This document shows, in pieces, positions 17,014 to 24,979 of a stretch of DNA of 60,736 nucleotides. This stretch comes from a virus. How positions within the stretch are numbered: position 1 is the first letter of the stretch; every line of letters starts with the position of its first letter. Where the stretch lies: the IMG/VR virus record IMGVR_UViG_3300017917_001558, positions 1-60,736 of that record; one strand, 5' to 3'. The notes beneath the pieces are model-generated. The model saw only the letters and a list, made by a program, of their open reading frames with translations, was not told the DNA's origin and searched no databases. Made by a program: the position numbers and the translations under genes.

Positions 17014-18283
17014 ATGCTTTATAAAATTCTACCAAATGCGGGAATGTTTTAGCAAAGTCAGTGCCCAGCATGCGATCATGGTCCTTGGTATGTTGCACAA
17101 ACGTTTTTCTAAGATCTTCGATATCATCTGGTTCGGGTTGATCTAACCAAATACATACTTTTTTAATACCGTTTGCGATACTTGTATTAGTGACATTTGC
17201 ATACCTCTGTCTAAGGAACTCACTGGTTCGTGCTTTTACTTCTGGTGGCAAAATTTCTAATTTTAAAAATCTCTGCGGATGTATAGTTGTAATCCATGAC
17301 TGTAAATCATATTCAACACAGATATCTAAAAATGTATGAACTTTTTCTACTGTATACACCATTGGGGTAGGGTGCGCTCCTACTATAAGTCTGCCAGGAA
17401 TTTGGTGTTCAAGAAACTTAAAAAAGTTTTTGCAAACAGATTGATAGTCTGCACCAACTCGAACATAGTCGTTGACTGGGTCAATGGCTTCTATGCTGAT
17501 ATCTATATAACAGTGGTCAAATTTTTGAAGTTTGTTTATGAGAGTTTGATCAAACACAGTACAGTTAGTGCTAAAACTAATTTTGATATCGGTGCGGTTG
17601 TGCTTGATCAACTGGTCAATTAGTTCATAAAATTTTGGAGTTACCATAGGCTCTCCTCCGTTGATGACTAACTGATGAAGATCTCGATTGTTTAAAACAA
17701 AAGATAAAAAATCTTCCCAACGTGCTTGATCCTGGGTCCAGTCCAGGTCGCTTGGCAAATCTCTAGTGCCAGGTAGAGCCGAAATAGTGTCTTGATAATT
17801 GTGCTGATCGTAAATTTTTGCTAACTTATTGCTGCCAGTGCGGAAACAATGTCTACAACTCATGTTGCATTGATTGCCAAAGATTACAAAAACAAAGTGA
17901 GGATTTAAATTTTTAGATCCTAGCCTTGACATTACAGTACTTTGTTGTACGCTCTCATGAAAAAATTCATTATCCACTATTGCAGCACGTAAATTTTCAC
18001 TTTTGCGATAAGCACCATTCACTGTTACTTCTTCAGGAACACATCGATTACAACCAGCAGGAAATTTTCCATCAAGCATGGATTCCCTGGCCTCCATCAG
18101 CAGAGTTGAGTTATTAAAGAAGTCATGAAGAGACCCACTAGGCTGTTCCCAGACATCTGTTGCCCTTGAACAATAACTTGCTGTTCCATTGGCAGTGATG
18201 CGTAAGTAATACCAAGGGTTAACACAAAATGTATTTGGGCTTATGTTTTTAATTTCGATTTTTTTCGTACCAGATAACGCCAT
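17003..18283 (-). CDS. Radical SAM protein, paralogue of the next gene
   Basis: A 426-aa protein with CX3CX2C at Cys139, 143 and 146 (QCNMSCRHCFR) and VINGGEPMVTPKFYELID near 210. The N-terminal set Cys20, 38, 78 and 81 has the same spacing as in the adjacent paralogue (CX17C, then CX2C). STNCTVFDQTLINKLQKF aligns with the corresponding VTNCTGYD segment. The C-terminal part (LRQRYAN, EDIRD-like helices) also aligns, so the pair arose by tandem duplication and has diverged widely. It overlaps the upstream unknown gene by 35 bp. No substrate can be read from sequence. Confidence 0.88.
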   Translation of the reverse strand: MALSGTKKIEIKNISPNTFCVNPWYYLRITANGTASYCSRATDVWEQPSGSLHDFFNNSTLLMEARESMLDGKFPAGCNRCVPEEVTVNGAYRKSENLRAAIVDNEFFHESVQQSTVMSRLGSKNLNPHFVFVIFGNQCNMSCRHCFRTGSNKLAKIYDQHNYQDTISALPGTRDLPSDLDWTQDQARWEDFLSFVLNNRDLHQLVINGGEPMVTPKFYELIDQLIKHNRTDIKISFSTNCTVFDQTLINKLQKFDHCYIDISIEAIDPVNDYVRVGADYQSVCKNFFKFLEHQIPGRLIVGAHPTPMVYTVEKVHTFLDICVEYDLQSWITTIHPQRFLKLEILPPEVKARTSEFLRQRYANVTNTSIANGIKKVCIWLDQPEPDDIEDLRKTFVQHTKDHDRMLGTDFAKTFPHLVEFYKAYGL

Positions 18284-18959
18284 GATTTTGTAACCAATCC
18301 ATTGTGCTAAGTTTGTAACTTATTTGTTCTTTGACCTGTGCAACAGTAAAATCGGTTTGTTTTGGCAACCAATGCTGATGATTTTGCTGTAGACATTTGA
18401 TATTCTGTGCCCATCCTTGTGATTCCAAGCTGTTTGCAAAATCTGGATTGAATAAGTTATCAAAGTTTAATTGTTGTCCTGCACTGCTGATTCTATGCAG
18501 CATATCTTGTTTTGAACGTTTGTAAGCAAAGTCAAACCAGACATGTGCTGCTTTGTCAAACTGTTCTTTAAGACATAGGTTCTGAATAAGTTTAAAGAAG
18601 GTGCCACTGTCCACAGCGATTCTTAATCTCTGCAACCATAGCTGTCTATTTATTACACGATCAAAAACGTCTGAATCGTGAATTACTATGCTAACACGAT
18701 TGTTAGGCAACTCATCAAACAAGTGAGTACTAATGTATTGATATGGCAAAGATCCACAAACTTTCTCAAGCGTGGTCTCACCGTTTCTTATTTGATCATC
18801 ATAATTTTTTATGCTGTAGAGTGTGTTAACTACTGCAATGTTGTTGCCAGCACCGTAGTCTTGGTCAGCCAATATTAAACCGTTGCAAGAGGCAGCAAAC
18901 ATATCTCCTCCACTGCCTCCGTGATAGCTAACAAAAATACGATTATCCAATTTCAACAT
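18249..18959 (-). CDS. Unknown protein with GGSGG loop
   Basis: Residues 1-20 of the chosen start (MLKLDNRIFVSYHGGSGGDM) give a hydrophobic strand followed by GGSGG and a helix, like the start of two other unknowns in this operon and of sulfotransferase-like folds. No further motif confirms that fold. I chose ATG 18959 because it places the strand at the N-terminus as in the relatives; in-frame ATGs at 19031 and 18983 give longer proteins deep inside gp46, and none has a strong ribosome site. It overlaps gp46 by 17 bp and the next radical SAM gene by 35 bp. No function is proposed. Confidence 0.55.
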   Translation of the reverse strand: MLKLDNRIFVSYHGGSGGDMFAASCNGLILADQDYGAGNNIAVVNTLYSIKNYDDQIRNGETTLEKVCGSLPYQYISTHLFDELPNNRVSIVIHDSDVFDRVINRQLWLQRLRIAVDSGTFFKLIQNLCLKEQFDKAAHVWFDFAYKRSKQDMLHRISSAGQQLNFDNLFNPDFANSLESQGWAQNIKCLQQNHQHWLPKQTDFTVAQVKEQISYKLSTMDWLQNHGVIWYEKNRN

Positions 18960-20706
18960 CTGTGTTGTAACTTGTAAACCCATTTTCTTTGATAACTTTG
19001 AGTATGTTTTCGACTCGCCCAGCAAGTTCATCTCTATGAGACACTAGCCAAATTGACTTGTTACGTTCTCGAGTCATCTTCTTCAGCAAGCTCAGTGCAT
19101 TCTCCACACCTTGGGTATCCAAACCATTGTCAATGAGTTCGTCAATAAACAGCAAGTTGATAGGATGGTATAAACTTTCCCACACATCACGGAATGCCCA
19201 GCTCATGCTTAGAATCAATCTGTTGCGTTCGCCTCGACTCAAGTTATCAAAGTCAAGCTCACGGCCTAGCTCTTCAATAGAGACTGTGAGATCGTTTTGG
19301 AACTTAACTGTGTGCGGAAGTCCAATACGATCCAAGTAATGTGTTAGACGTTGGTTCAAGTAGCTCAAGTTTTGATCAATAATCTTTTTACGAACAAAGC
19401 TGTCCTTGCTTGTTAACAACTTGAGTAAAAAGTCTTGGTGTTCTTGCAAACGTACCAATTCGTTTAATGCTTCGTAACTGACTTCTTGCAAAGCCTGTGC
19501 TTGCATGTCGGTAATTTGTTCAGTGTACGGGTCAACATCTTGTTGTCTATTAGATAAATCCTTGCGCAAAGTTTCTACTGAGTTTCGATGATTTAATGCT
19601 TGCTCTAATGTGTCATAAAACACAGTGGGCGCAGTGCCAATAGGTTCAATTTTGGCAATAGTATCTATGTGTTCGTTGCGTTGAGTATCGTTAGCCAAAA
19701 GTTGCAACGCAGTTTCTTGTAGCAATGCTTGTTTGGCCTGCTTCAGTTCATCTTGTTTGTTATCATGCAAGTCCTGTCCGCAACTATGACATTTGTGATT
19801 GTCCAGTGCTTCAAGCTCTTTTTTGAGCTTCTCCAACAACTTATTTTGCTTGATATCATCTGCATCAATTTGACGAATGTACCTGCCTGCTTCTTCAACT
19901 GCTTTTTTCTTTTGATGGTACACATCAAGATCTCTATGCGACTGAACCTCGGCGTCAATATCAATATGTTCAAGATCAACTATGGCTTGAGATAGCTTGC
20001 CTACGTCTTCATCTCTTTTGGCAACCCAAAGGCGTTGTCGTTTGCGCAGACTTTCAATTTGCTCTTCGATGCGCTTGTTGGCTTCTTGCACAGCTCGAAT
20101 ACGAAATTCTTCTTGTGAAATAGCATCTTTGGTAGATTTGTTTAATTCTTTGATACGATCAGCACGCTCACTTAACAAAGTGATGCCCAGTAACTGTTCA
20201 ATAATAACACGTTGATCGTTTGCTTTCAAGCTCAGAAACGGTTCTGTGTAAGTATTCAATGCCAAGATATGCTTGAACATGTCATGACTCATACCAAACA
20301 CACGCTCTATGGCGTCTTGTGTTTCTCTTGAATCGCCTTGCGCTTCATCTGTCGCTGACTTCTCTTCGTTGTTGACATAAAACTTCAGCACGTTGGGTTT
20401 GCGTCCACGCTCAATTCGATATTCCTGCCCGCCAACAATAAAGTCTAAACTGACCAACATACCTTTGCCATTGGTTTTGTTTACCAAATTGTCTTTGCGG
20501 ATGTTGCTTAATGCTTGTCCATACAGTGCATAGCTCAGTGCATTGATAATTGTAGTTTTACCAGTACCATTGCGACTGCCATCTCCACCCATGTCTAAAT
20601 TTTCGCCCAACACCAAGGTCAGGTCATTACGGTCAAAGTCAATGCCTTGTGTGGCATTGCCCACACTCATAAAGTTTTTGACAGTGAGATTTTTAATATG
20701 AATCAT
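18943..20706 (-). CDS. 46: Recombination endonuclease subunit gp46 (Rad50/SbcC-like)
   Basis: The ATPase subunit that with gp47 resects DNA ends for recombination-dependent replication. The 587 aa (T4 gp46: 560) hold the Walker A motif GSRNGTGKTT at 43-52, long coiled-coil arms, a zinc-hook CHSCG at about 305, the signature-like LSRGERNRLILSMSWAF near 488 and Walker B LLFIDELIDNGLD near 520, ending with the LVSHRDEL switch region. All parts of a complete protein are present. Its start overlaps the oxygenase gene stop by 4 bp (ATGA). Confidence 0.95.
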   Translation of the reverse strand: MIHIKNLTVKNFMSVGNATQGIDFDRNDLTLVLGENLDMGGDGSRNGTGKTTIINALSYALYGQALSNIRKDNLVNKTNGKGMLVSLDFIVGGQEYRIERGRKPNVLKFYVNNEEKSATDEAQGDSRETQDAIERVFGMSHDMFKHILALNTYTEPFLSLKANDQRVIIEQLLGITLLSERADRIKELNKSTKDAISQEEFRIRAVQEANKRIEEQIESLRKRQRLWVAKRDEDVGKLSQAIVDLEHIDIDAEVQSHRDLDVYHQKKKAVEEAGRYIRQIDADDIKQNKLLEKLKKELEALDNHKCHSCGQDLHDNKQDELKQAKQALLQETALQLLANDTQRNEHIDTIAKIEPIGTAPTVFYDTLEQALNHRNSVETLRKDLSNRQQDVDPYTEQITDMQAQALQEVSYEALNELVRLQEHQDFLLKLLTSKDSFVRKKIIDQNLSYLNQRLTHYLDRIGLPHTVKFQNDLTVSIEELGRELDFDNLSRGERNRLILSMSWAFRDVWESLYHPINLLFIDELIDNGLDTQGVENALSLLKKMTRERNKSIWLVSHRDELAGRVENILKVIKENGFTSYNTDVEIG

Positions 20707-21287
20707 CGATATTCCAAAACGTGTAAAATAAAACTAAGTCTGCTGTGATCATGAGCAACAACAGGTGCAATACTGTGATAACAATTTTCCATGATCAGTA
20801 GTTGCCCGGGACAAATAGGTATTTGGCTGTGCTCTGTTAATTGTTTGTTGTGTTCAGCATACAGCACAAACTCTCCGCCCCACTGTAGATCCCACTCATG
20901 GTTAAGATTACATATTACACTAATTGCACGAGAAAATCTAGTGGTATCTCCCCCAGGACTCCAAGGATCTTTGTCACGATGCAGAGGCGTACCAGTTGAC
21001 AATGGTGGAGTTATTTTTAAATCAATCCAATGAACATAGTGTTTGGGAAGAAGTTTGGCAATCTTGTCATACAACGTTTCCCATTCTGGCGGAGTAGAAT
21101 CCAACCATCTAGCCGAGTCCCAGTCACCTTTCCACTGATAATGTTGATACAAATCCTTTGAAAAATATTTGATGTTTCTTATTGACGGACCTGGAGTCCA
21201 ACCGTTTGGCATCAGTTGTTGATAAAAATCAATCTCCTGACTGGATAAAAATGTATCATCTCTCAGTAAAATATTTGGTTCAATCAT
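20703..21287 (-). CDS. 2-oxoglutarate/Fe(II) oxygenase
   Basis: A 194-aa dioxygenase of the prolyl-hydroxylase-like type. The iron ligands are His103 and Asp105 (PLHRDKDPW) and His171 (ENCYHSIAPV), and Arg183 (HSRLSFILHV) probably binds 2-oxoglutarate. The WGGEFVLY strand (136-143) is also typical. All key residues are present, so it is probably active; the substrate (protein, nucleobase or small molecule) is unknown. It sits between gp46 and gp47-side genes with 4-bp overlaps on both sides, so it is made together with the recombination proteins. Such oxygenases are common in aquatic T4-like phages. Confidence 0.88.
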   Translation of the reverse strand: MIEPNILLRDDTFLSSQEIDFYQQLMPNGWTPGPSIRNIKYFSKDLYQHYQWKGDWDSARWLDSTPPEWETLYDKIAKLLPKHYVHWIDLKITPPLSTGTPLHRDKDPWSPGGDTTRFSRAISVICNLNHEWDLQWGGEFVLYAEHNKQLTEHSQIPICPGQLLIMENCYHSIAPVVAHDHSRLSFILHVLEYR

Positions 21288-22078
21288 AGTAATGTTGCAA
21301 GACGATCTGTAGAATCTATCCAGTTAGCAAAGTCATTGTGTGGAACTTCAATGTTGAACCACAACCAAAAGTAATAGTAAATCACTGCCTGTTCCCAGAT
21401 ATCAGTTACATGTCGCAGATCAAATGTTTGTTGATGCTGTATGCGTTGCATAGCTACACTAGCAGTTTCAACTGGATCAATGTATTTGGCATTAGCTGCT
21501 CGCCATTGCTGCCATAAATCTTCAAAACAATCTACAGTTTCAAATTTGTTTAGTACATGATGAAAAGTGTTGTAATCGAACAAGTATTCAACATTTATAA
21601 AACTTTCTTTGTCAGACCGCCAGGCATGTCGCAGTGGATGATCTCGTAAAAACAAAAAATACTTTTCACGTTTAGCCCAGGGTTCATCAGTGTCCCAGTT
21701 GTTGATAGGTAATTGTTCTTCGATACTGCTTTTCATGGCTTTGTCAATCATGGCACGAGCAACCACAGGCCAACTCCAATCAGTGTAACAAATTTTGATT
21801 ACCGTAGCATTGGGAAACTTAGATTTAAAGTGATCGGTTTCGTTGTTTATACCGTTATCTACCAACACAGAATAGTTTTTGTTTTTGTCAAATTCAAACT
21901 CATATGGCCAGCAGTCTTGATAATACTTTGGAACAACAACGTCAAGATTGTGGCTATTGCCATTAGATGAAAAATCCAATGTACCTTTGGGACGCACAAA
22001 ATTGTCACCATGCAAACTCAACACAGCGTTGACAAAGTGCCCAAACCCGCCACTGGGATACCATACACAATATATCAT
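21284..22078 (-). CDS. Unknown protein, sulfotransferase-like fold suspected
   Basis: A 264-aa protein starting MIYCVWYPSGGFGHFVNAVL: a strand then SGGFGHF, a phosphate-loop-like turn, then a helix. Later segments include TVIKICYTDWSW near residue 92 and FLFLRDHPLRHAW near 140, reminiscent of sulfotransferase-like proteins in phages, but the PAPS-binding residues cannot be confirmed. It shares its N-terminal pattern with the unknown at 23085-23969. It is fused to its neighbours by 4-bp overlaps on both sides, between the oxygenase and gp47. Function unknown. Confidence 0.5.
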   Translation of the reverse strand: MIYCVWYPSGGFGHFVNAVLSLHGDNFVRPKGTLDFSSNGNSHNLDVVVPKYYQDCWPYEFEFDKNKNYSVLVDNGINNETDHFKSKFPNATVIKICYTDWSWPVVARAMIDKAMKSSIEEQLPINNWDTDEPWAKREKYFLFLRDHPLRHAWRSDKESFINVEYLFDYNTFHHVLNKFETVDCFEDLWQQWRAANAKYIDPVETASVAMQRIQHQQTFDLRHVTDIWEQAVIYYYFWLWFNIEVPHNDFANWIDSTDRLATLL

Positions 22079-23088
22079 AGTGTTTGGTAGATCCTTAGTA
22101 ATAGTTTGTTATCGTAGAATTCACTTTCAATATTGGTGATTTGATCTGTGACAATTTGATCCACTGATTCAAATTTGATTTCGCCAGGCGCCATATCAGT
22201 GTCTACGCCGGCAGTCTTATTAGGGATCAATGACATCTCACGTAGATCATATGTCTTGATAAAAGTTTCTTTGATGAAGTTAGCTTCCTCATAACTTATT
22301 TCGATATCAAGATTGACTCTAACGTGCATCTTGGGTCGAAGAAGAGATGCAGCGTTGTCGATAAGATTTGCCAAACCGTAGACACGATATGTTGGTTGAG
22401 CAGGCCAAGCATGAAATTCAGCCTCTCTTCCCCACTCCAGTATAGTAAGTCCTCGTTCGTCGTCACCAGCATCTGCATAATTGTGAGGGAACGCATTACC
22501 GATGTAGGTAATATTTTTCTTAGTTTGACGCTTGTGGAAGTGTCCGGTGAAAACGTGCTCAAACCCAGATAAATGTTCTCGTTGTATTTCTCCATGATCC
22601 GGCATCTCCACCATTGCATTCATCAAGTACCCAGGCAGTTCAAAGTGCCCAAACAAGTACTGTCCACTTAATTTAGCCAAGCGTTTATGGTCGTCGCCCA
22701 CAAGCCAAGGAGCGATAACCACGCCGCCATCAGAGAACCAATCATTACATATCTTGACATTGGGTAAGTGTTTTGCCCACTCCACAGATTGTATGTCCCG
22801 CTTGTCGCGATAATACAGATCATGGTTGCCAGGAATAAAATAAACAGTTTCGAAATTAGCATTTAGGTGCTCCAGTGCTTGTAGGCTGTAGTTTAATGTG
22901 ACAATGTTTAGGCTAGCACGATTGTTATGCCAGTCGCCTAAGAACAAACAAGTCTCGCAACCTTCCTCTCGGGCTTTTTGAGTAGCCCAACGGATAAATG
23001 CCAAACAATCCTCGTTGTGGAGAATACTGTTTGACTTGAGGCCAAAGTGAATGTCAGTGAAAATGGCAGCTTTTTTAAATAAGTTCAT
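22075..23088 (-). CDS. 47: Recombination endonuclease subunit gp47 (Mre11/SbcD-like)
   Basis: The nuclease partner of gp46. The 337 aa (T4 gp47: 339) carry the full set of calcineurin-type metal-binding motifs: Asp12 and His14 (FTDIHFG), LGDWHNN (50-56), GNHD (87-90), GHFE (147-150) and TGHFHKR (181-187). GNAFPHNYADAGDDERG near 195 is also conserved. A complete, probably active enzyme. Two accessory genes separate it from gp46, and the start overlaps the preceding gene by 4 bp. Confidence 0.95.
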   Translation of the reverse strand: MNLFKKAAIFTDIHFGLKSNSILHNEDCLAFIRWATQKAREEGCETCLFLGDWHNNRASLNIVTLNYSLQALEHLNANFETVYFIPGNHDLYYRDKRDIQSVEWAKHLPNVKICNDWFSDGGVVIAPWLVGDDHKRLAKLSGQYLFGHFELPGYLMNAMVEMPDHGEIQREHLSGFEHVFTGHFHKRQTKKNITYIGNAFPHNYADAGDDERGLTILEWGREAEFHAWPAQPTYRVYGLANLIDNAASLLRPKMHVRVNLDIEISYEEANFIKETFIKTYDLREMSLIPNKTAGVDTDMAPGEIKFESVDQIVTDQITNIESEFYDNKLLLRIYQTL

Positions 23089-23969
23089 ATAGGATAAAGT
23101 AGTTCTTTTAATTGTACACTACTTGTAGGGAACGTGTCAAGCCCGTGACACCTTATTTCAAACCCTAATTCTCTCAATTGGTATTGTATCCAACATTCGC
23201 TGACCAATGACAAAGGTTCCCAAACCAATTCTTGATCGTTCGTCACAGCGTTAATAATGTCCTTGGTCAGTTTGTCATGAGTTAGGTACGTTTGCTGAGA
23301 TAAATTTTGAGCATGATATGGTGCCAAGTCACTGACTGGTCTAGCAAAGTTTAAATTGCAAAACTCCTTGATGTTATTTAATGTTTGCTCAAAATTACAA
23401 AGCAAGTCTGTAACAGACACCACTAATCCATTTGGTTGTTGCCAGGCATTGGGATCATGCCATTCCAATGTGGTAAAGTAACCATTGATTAGTTGATAGC
23501 TTAAAAATTCTCGACGAATCCAAATTGGAATATCATCAATGCTAGTTCCAGAATTGATTGGCCAATTGTTAAACAGACGACTGACAAAATCTGGGTTATT
23601 CCTACAAGTAACCCCCCACCAATCACGACGGATTTTTGTGTAAGAGTTATTAAGACACAATACAACAGAGTTAGAATCTGGACGTAAGTGTATCACAAAC
23701 TCCGCTTCATTGCAAAGTTGATTTAAGTGATCAGTGATTGAATCTTTGGAATAAATTTTGGGATGGAGCCTTACAAACTGCGCCGACCTACCTTTGCTAC
23801 GAAATTTTTGCCAGCCACGGAAATCGTAAAGATGCTTACCAATATAACCGTGACTGTTTCCGGCTCTTTTAAAAGGAGACACTATGTCGTTTTTACTACA
23901 CAGTGTGGTCAGGCACCATTCAAGATATGTGCCATAGGCCCCGGCGCTGTACGCTATTGCAACAGTCAT
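23085..23969 (-). CDS. Unknown protein, sulfotransferase-like fold suspected
   Basis: A 294-aa protein starting MTVAIAYSAGAYGTYLEWCL, a strand-turn-helix like the phosphate-binding start of sulfotransferase-like folds. EFVIHLRPDSNSVVLCLNNS near residue 90 may be the second conserved strand, and VVSVTDLLCNFEQTLNNIKE near 183 matches the C-terminal helix typical of that fold. Catalytic residues cannot be assigned. It is placed between gp55 and gp47 with 4-bp overlaps on both sides. It is related in layout to the genes at 21284 and 18249, but sequence identity outside the first 20 residues looks low. Confidence 0.5.
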   Translation of the reverse strand: MTVAIAYSAGAYGTYLEWCLTTLCSKNDIVSPFKRAGNSHGYIGKHLYDFRGWQKFRSKGRSAQFVRLHPKIYSKDSITDHLNQLCNEAEFVIHLRPDSNSVVLCLNNSYTKIRRDWWGVTCRNNPDFVSRLFNNWPINSGTSIDDIPIWIRREFLSYQLINGYFTTLEWHDPNAWQQPNGLVVSVTDLLCNFEQTLNNIKEFCNLNFARPVSDLAPYHAQNLSQQTYLTHDKLTKDIINAVTNDQELVWEPLSLVSECWIQYQLRELGFEIRCHGLDTFPTSSVQLKELLYPI

Positions 23970-24865
23970 TCTTCGTAAGTGGTAGTAACAGGTCCGCTAA
24001 GTGCAGCCATACCAGCTTTGCCAGAGTTCTGACGAGTCCAGCTAGGATTCAATCCGTTCATCTCAAGGATGTCGTCTCGGATATTTTGATTTTTCTTTTC
24101 GATGTTAAGAATTCGTGTAAAGCTATTAGTAATGGCGGCAGTATAATAAGCGAAGGGATTCTGTGATTTTGATTCATCAAATTGCAAACCAATTTGAGAC
24201 AGTTGTAATAGAGCTTGTCCACGCATTTCCTCATTGTAAGTGTAGCCACGCCAGTTGCTACGTGTAGCATAGCGTTCGCATAATTTCATAAACATCAAGG
24301 CAAGTTTCTTGGTCATGTTGCCATGCTCTCTACAGAACTCGCCTGTTTCTAAGTCACCTTTCCAGTGACTGCGCCCCACAATATAAGGCTTCTTGTCTTC
24401 GTCAATGCGAAAGTGTTCAAACGGCGGAAAGTTCAATCTCACATGGTTCAAATCCAACACCGGTTCTTCTACTAAGTCTGCCAAGGGATCATCTTCAGTG
24501 GCATCATCCAAGTCCAAAATATCTTCCAGCTTTCTGCGTTTGGCTTCGGCCTTGGTAATTTTTTTAGGTGCTTTGGGAATATGGTCCCAGCATGTAATAC
24601 GAAACACTAGATCTGTGTTAGGGATCTTCTTTTGATCAATAATTTCGCCTGTTTCGCGCTTGATACGGTCAGCACGATTGCGTCTTGCTTCTGCAATGGT
24701 GCGTTGATTGATTTTGTCCAGGTTAGGTAAGATCAAATCGTACTGATGATCGTTTACACGATCTCGGTACCAACAGTAAGTGTTTTTGCTGTGGTGTATC
24801 TCTTTCAAGATGTCTCTGTTGTTTAAGTAGTTGACGCGGGGCGCCGCTTTTGGTAGTAAACTCAT
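23966..24865 (-). CDS. 55: Late-transcription sigma factor, gp55-like
   Basis: It should direct host RNA polymerase to the TATAAATA-type late promoters. The C-terminal part holds the conserved sigma region-2-like block: GNMTKKLALMFMKLCERYA near 182, NWRGYTYNEEMRGQALLQL near 205 and SKSQNPFAYYTAAITNSFTR near 233, then LNIEKKNQNIRDDILEMNG. This matches gp55-like proteins of aquatic T4-like phages more than T4 gp55 itself (185 aa). The 299 residues include about 150 extra N-terminal residues with a charged, partly acidic linker. It is first in its operon and has a sigma70-like promoter, consistent with being made before late genes. Confidence 0.78.
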   Translation of the reverse strand: MSLLPKAAPRVNYLNNRDILKEIHHSKNTYCWYRDRVNDHQYDLILPNLDKINQRTIAEARRNRADRIKRETGEIIDQKKIPNTDLVFRITCWDHIPKAPKKITKAEAKRRKLEDILDLDDATEDDPLADLVEEPVLDLNHVRLNFPPFEHFRIDEDKKPYIVGRSHWKGDLETGEFCREHGNMTKKLALMFMKLCERYATRSNWRGYTYNEEMRGQALLQLSQIGLQFDESKSQNPFAYYTAAITNSFTRILNIEKKNQNIRDDILEMNGLNPSWTRQNSGKAGMAALSGPVTTTYEE

Positions 24866-24893
24866 GATTGAGTAGGTCTCCTAATGAGTACTT

Positions 24894-24921
24894 ATTGTAG
24901 CAAAAAAACAACATTTGTCAA
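24894..24921 (-). promoter_or_regulatory. Sigma70-like promoter for the gp55 operon
   Basis: The minus strand has TTGACA (24921-24916), a 16-base spacer and TACAAT (24899-24894), a perfect -35 and a 5/6 -10. The expected start of transcription is about 24887, with AGGAG before the gp55 ATG at 24865. It would allow host polymerase to transcribe the minus operon before late genes are on. Confidence 0.7.
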
Positions 24922-24953
24922 CCTTTTTCATTAAAGACGCCGATAAAAATTTG

Positions 24954-24961
24954 GGTAAATA
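24954..24961 (+). promoter_or_regulatory. Late promoter box GGTAAATA before the baseplate operon
   Basis: GGTAAATA ends 18 bases before the ATG at 24980, with AGGA between. The rest of the 114-bp gap holds the opposing sigma70-like promoter, so late and earlier units diverge here. Confidence 0.6.
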
Positions 24962-24979
24962 AGGTATAGGAAAAATAAC

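Noticed and set aside
18960-19031. Longer start (ATG 19031) for the unknown gene overlapping gp46
   Set aside because: It would add 24 residues lying over the gp46 end; the related proteins start directly at the first strand.
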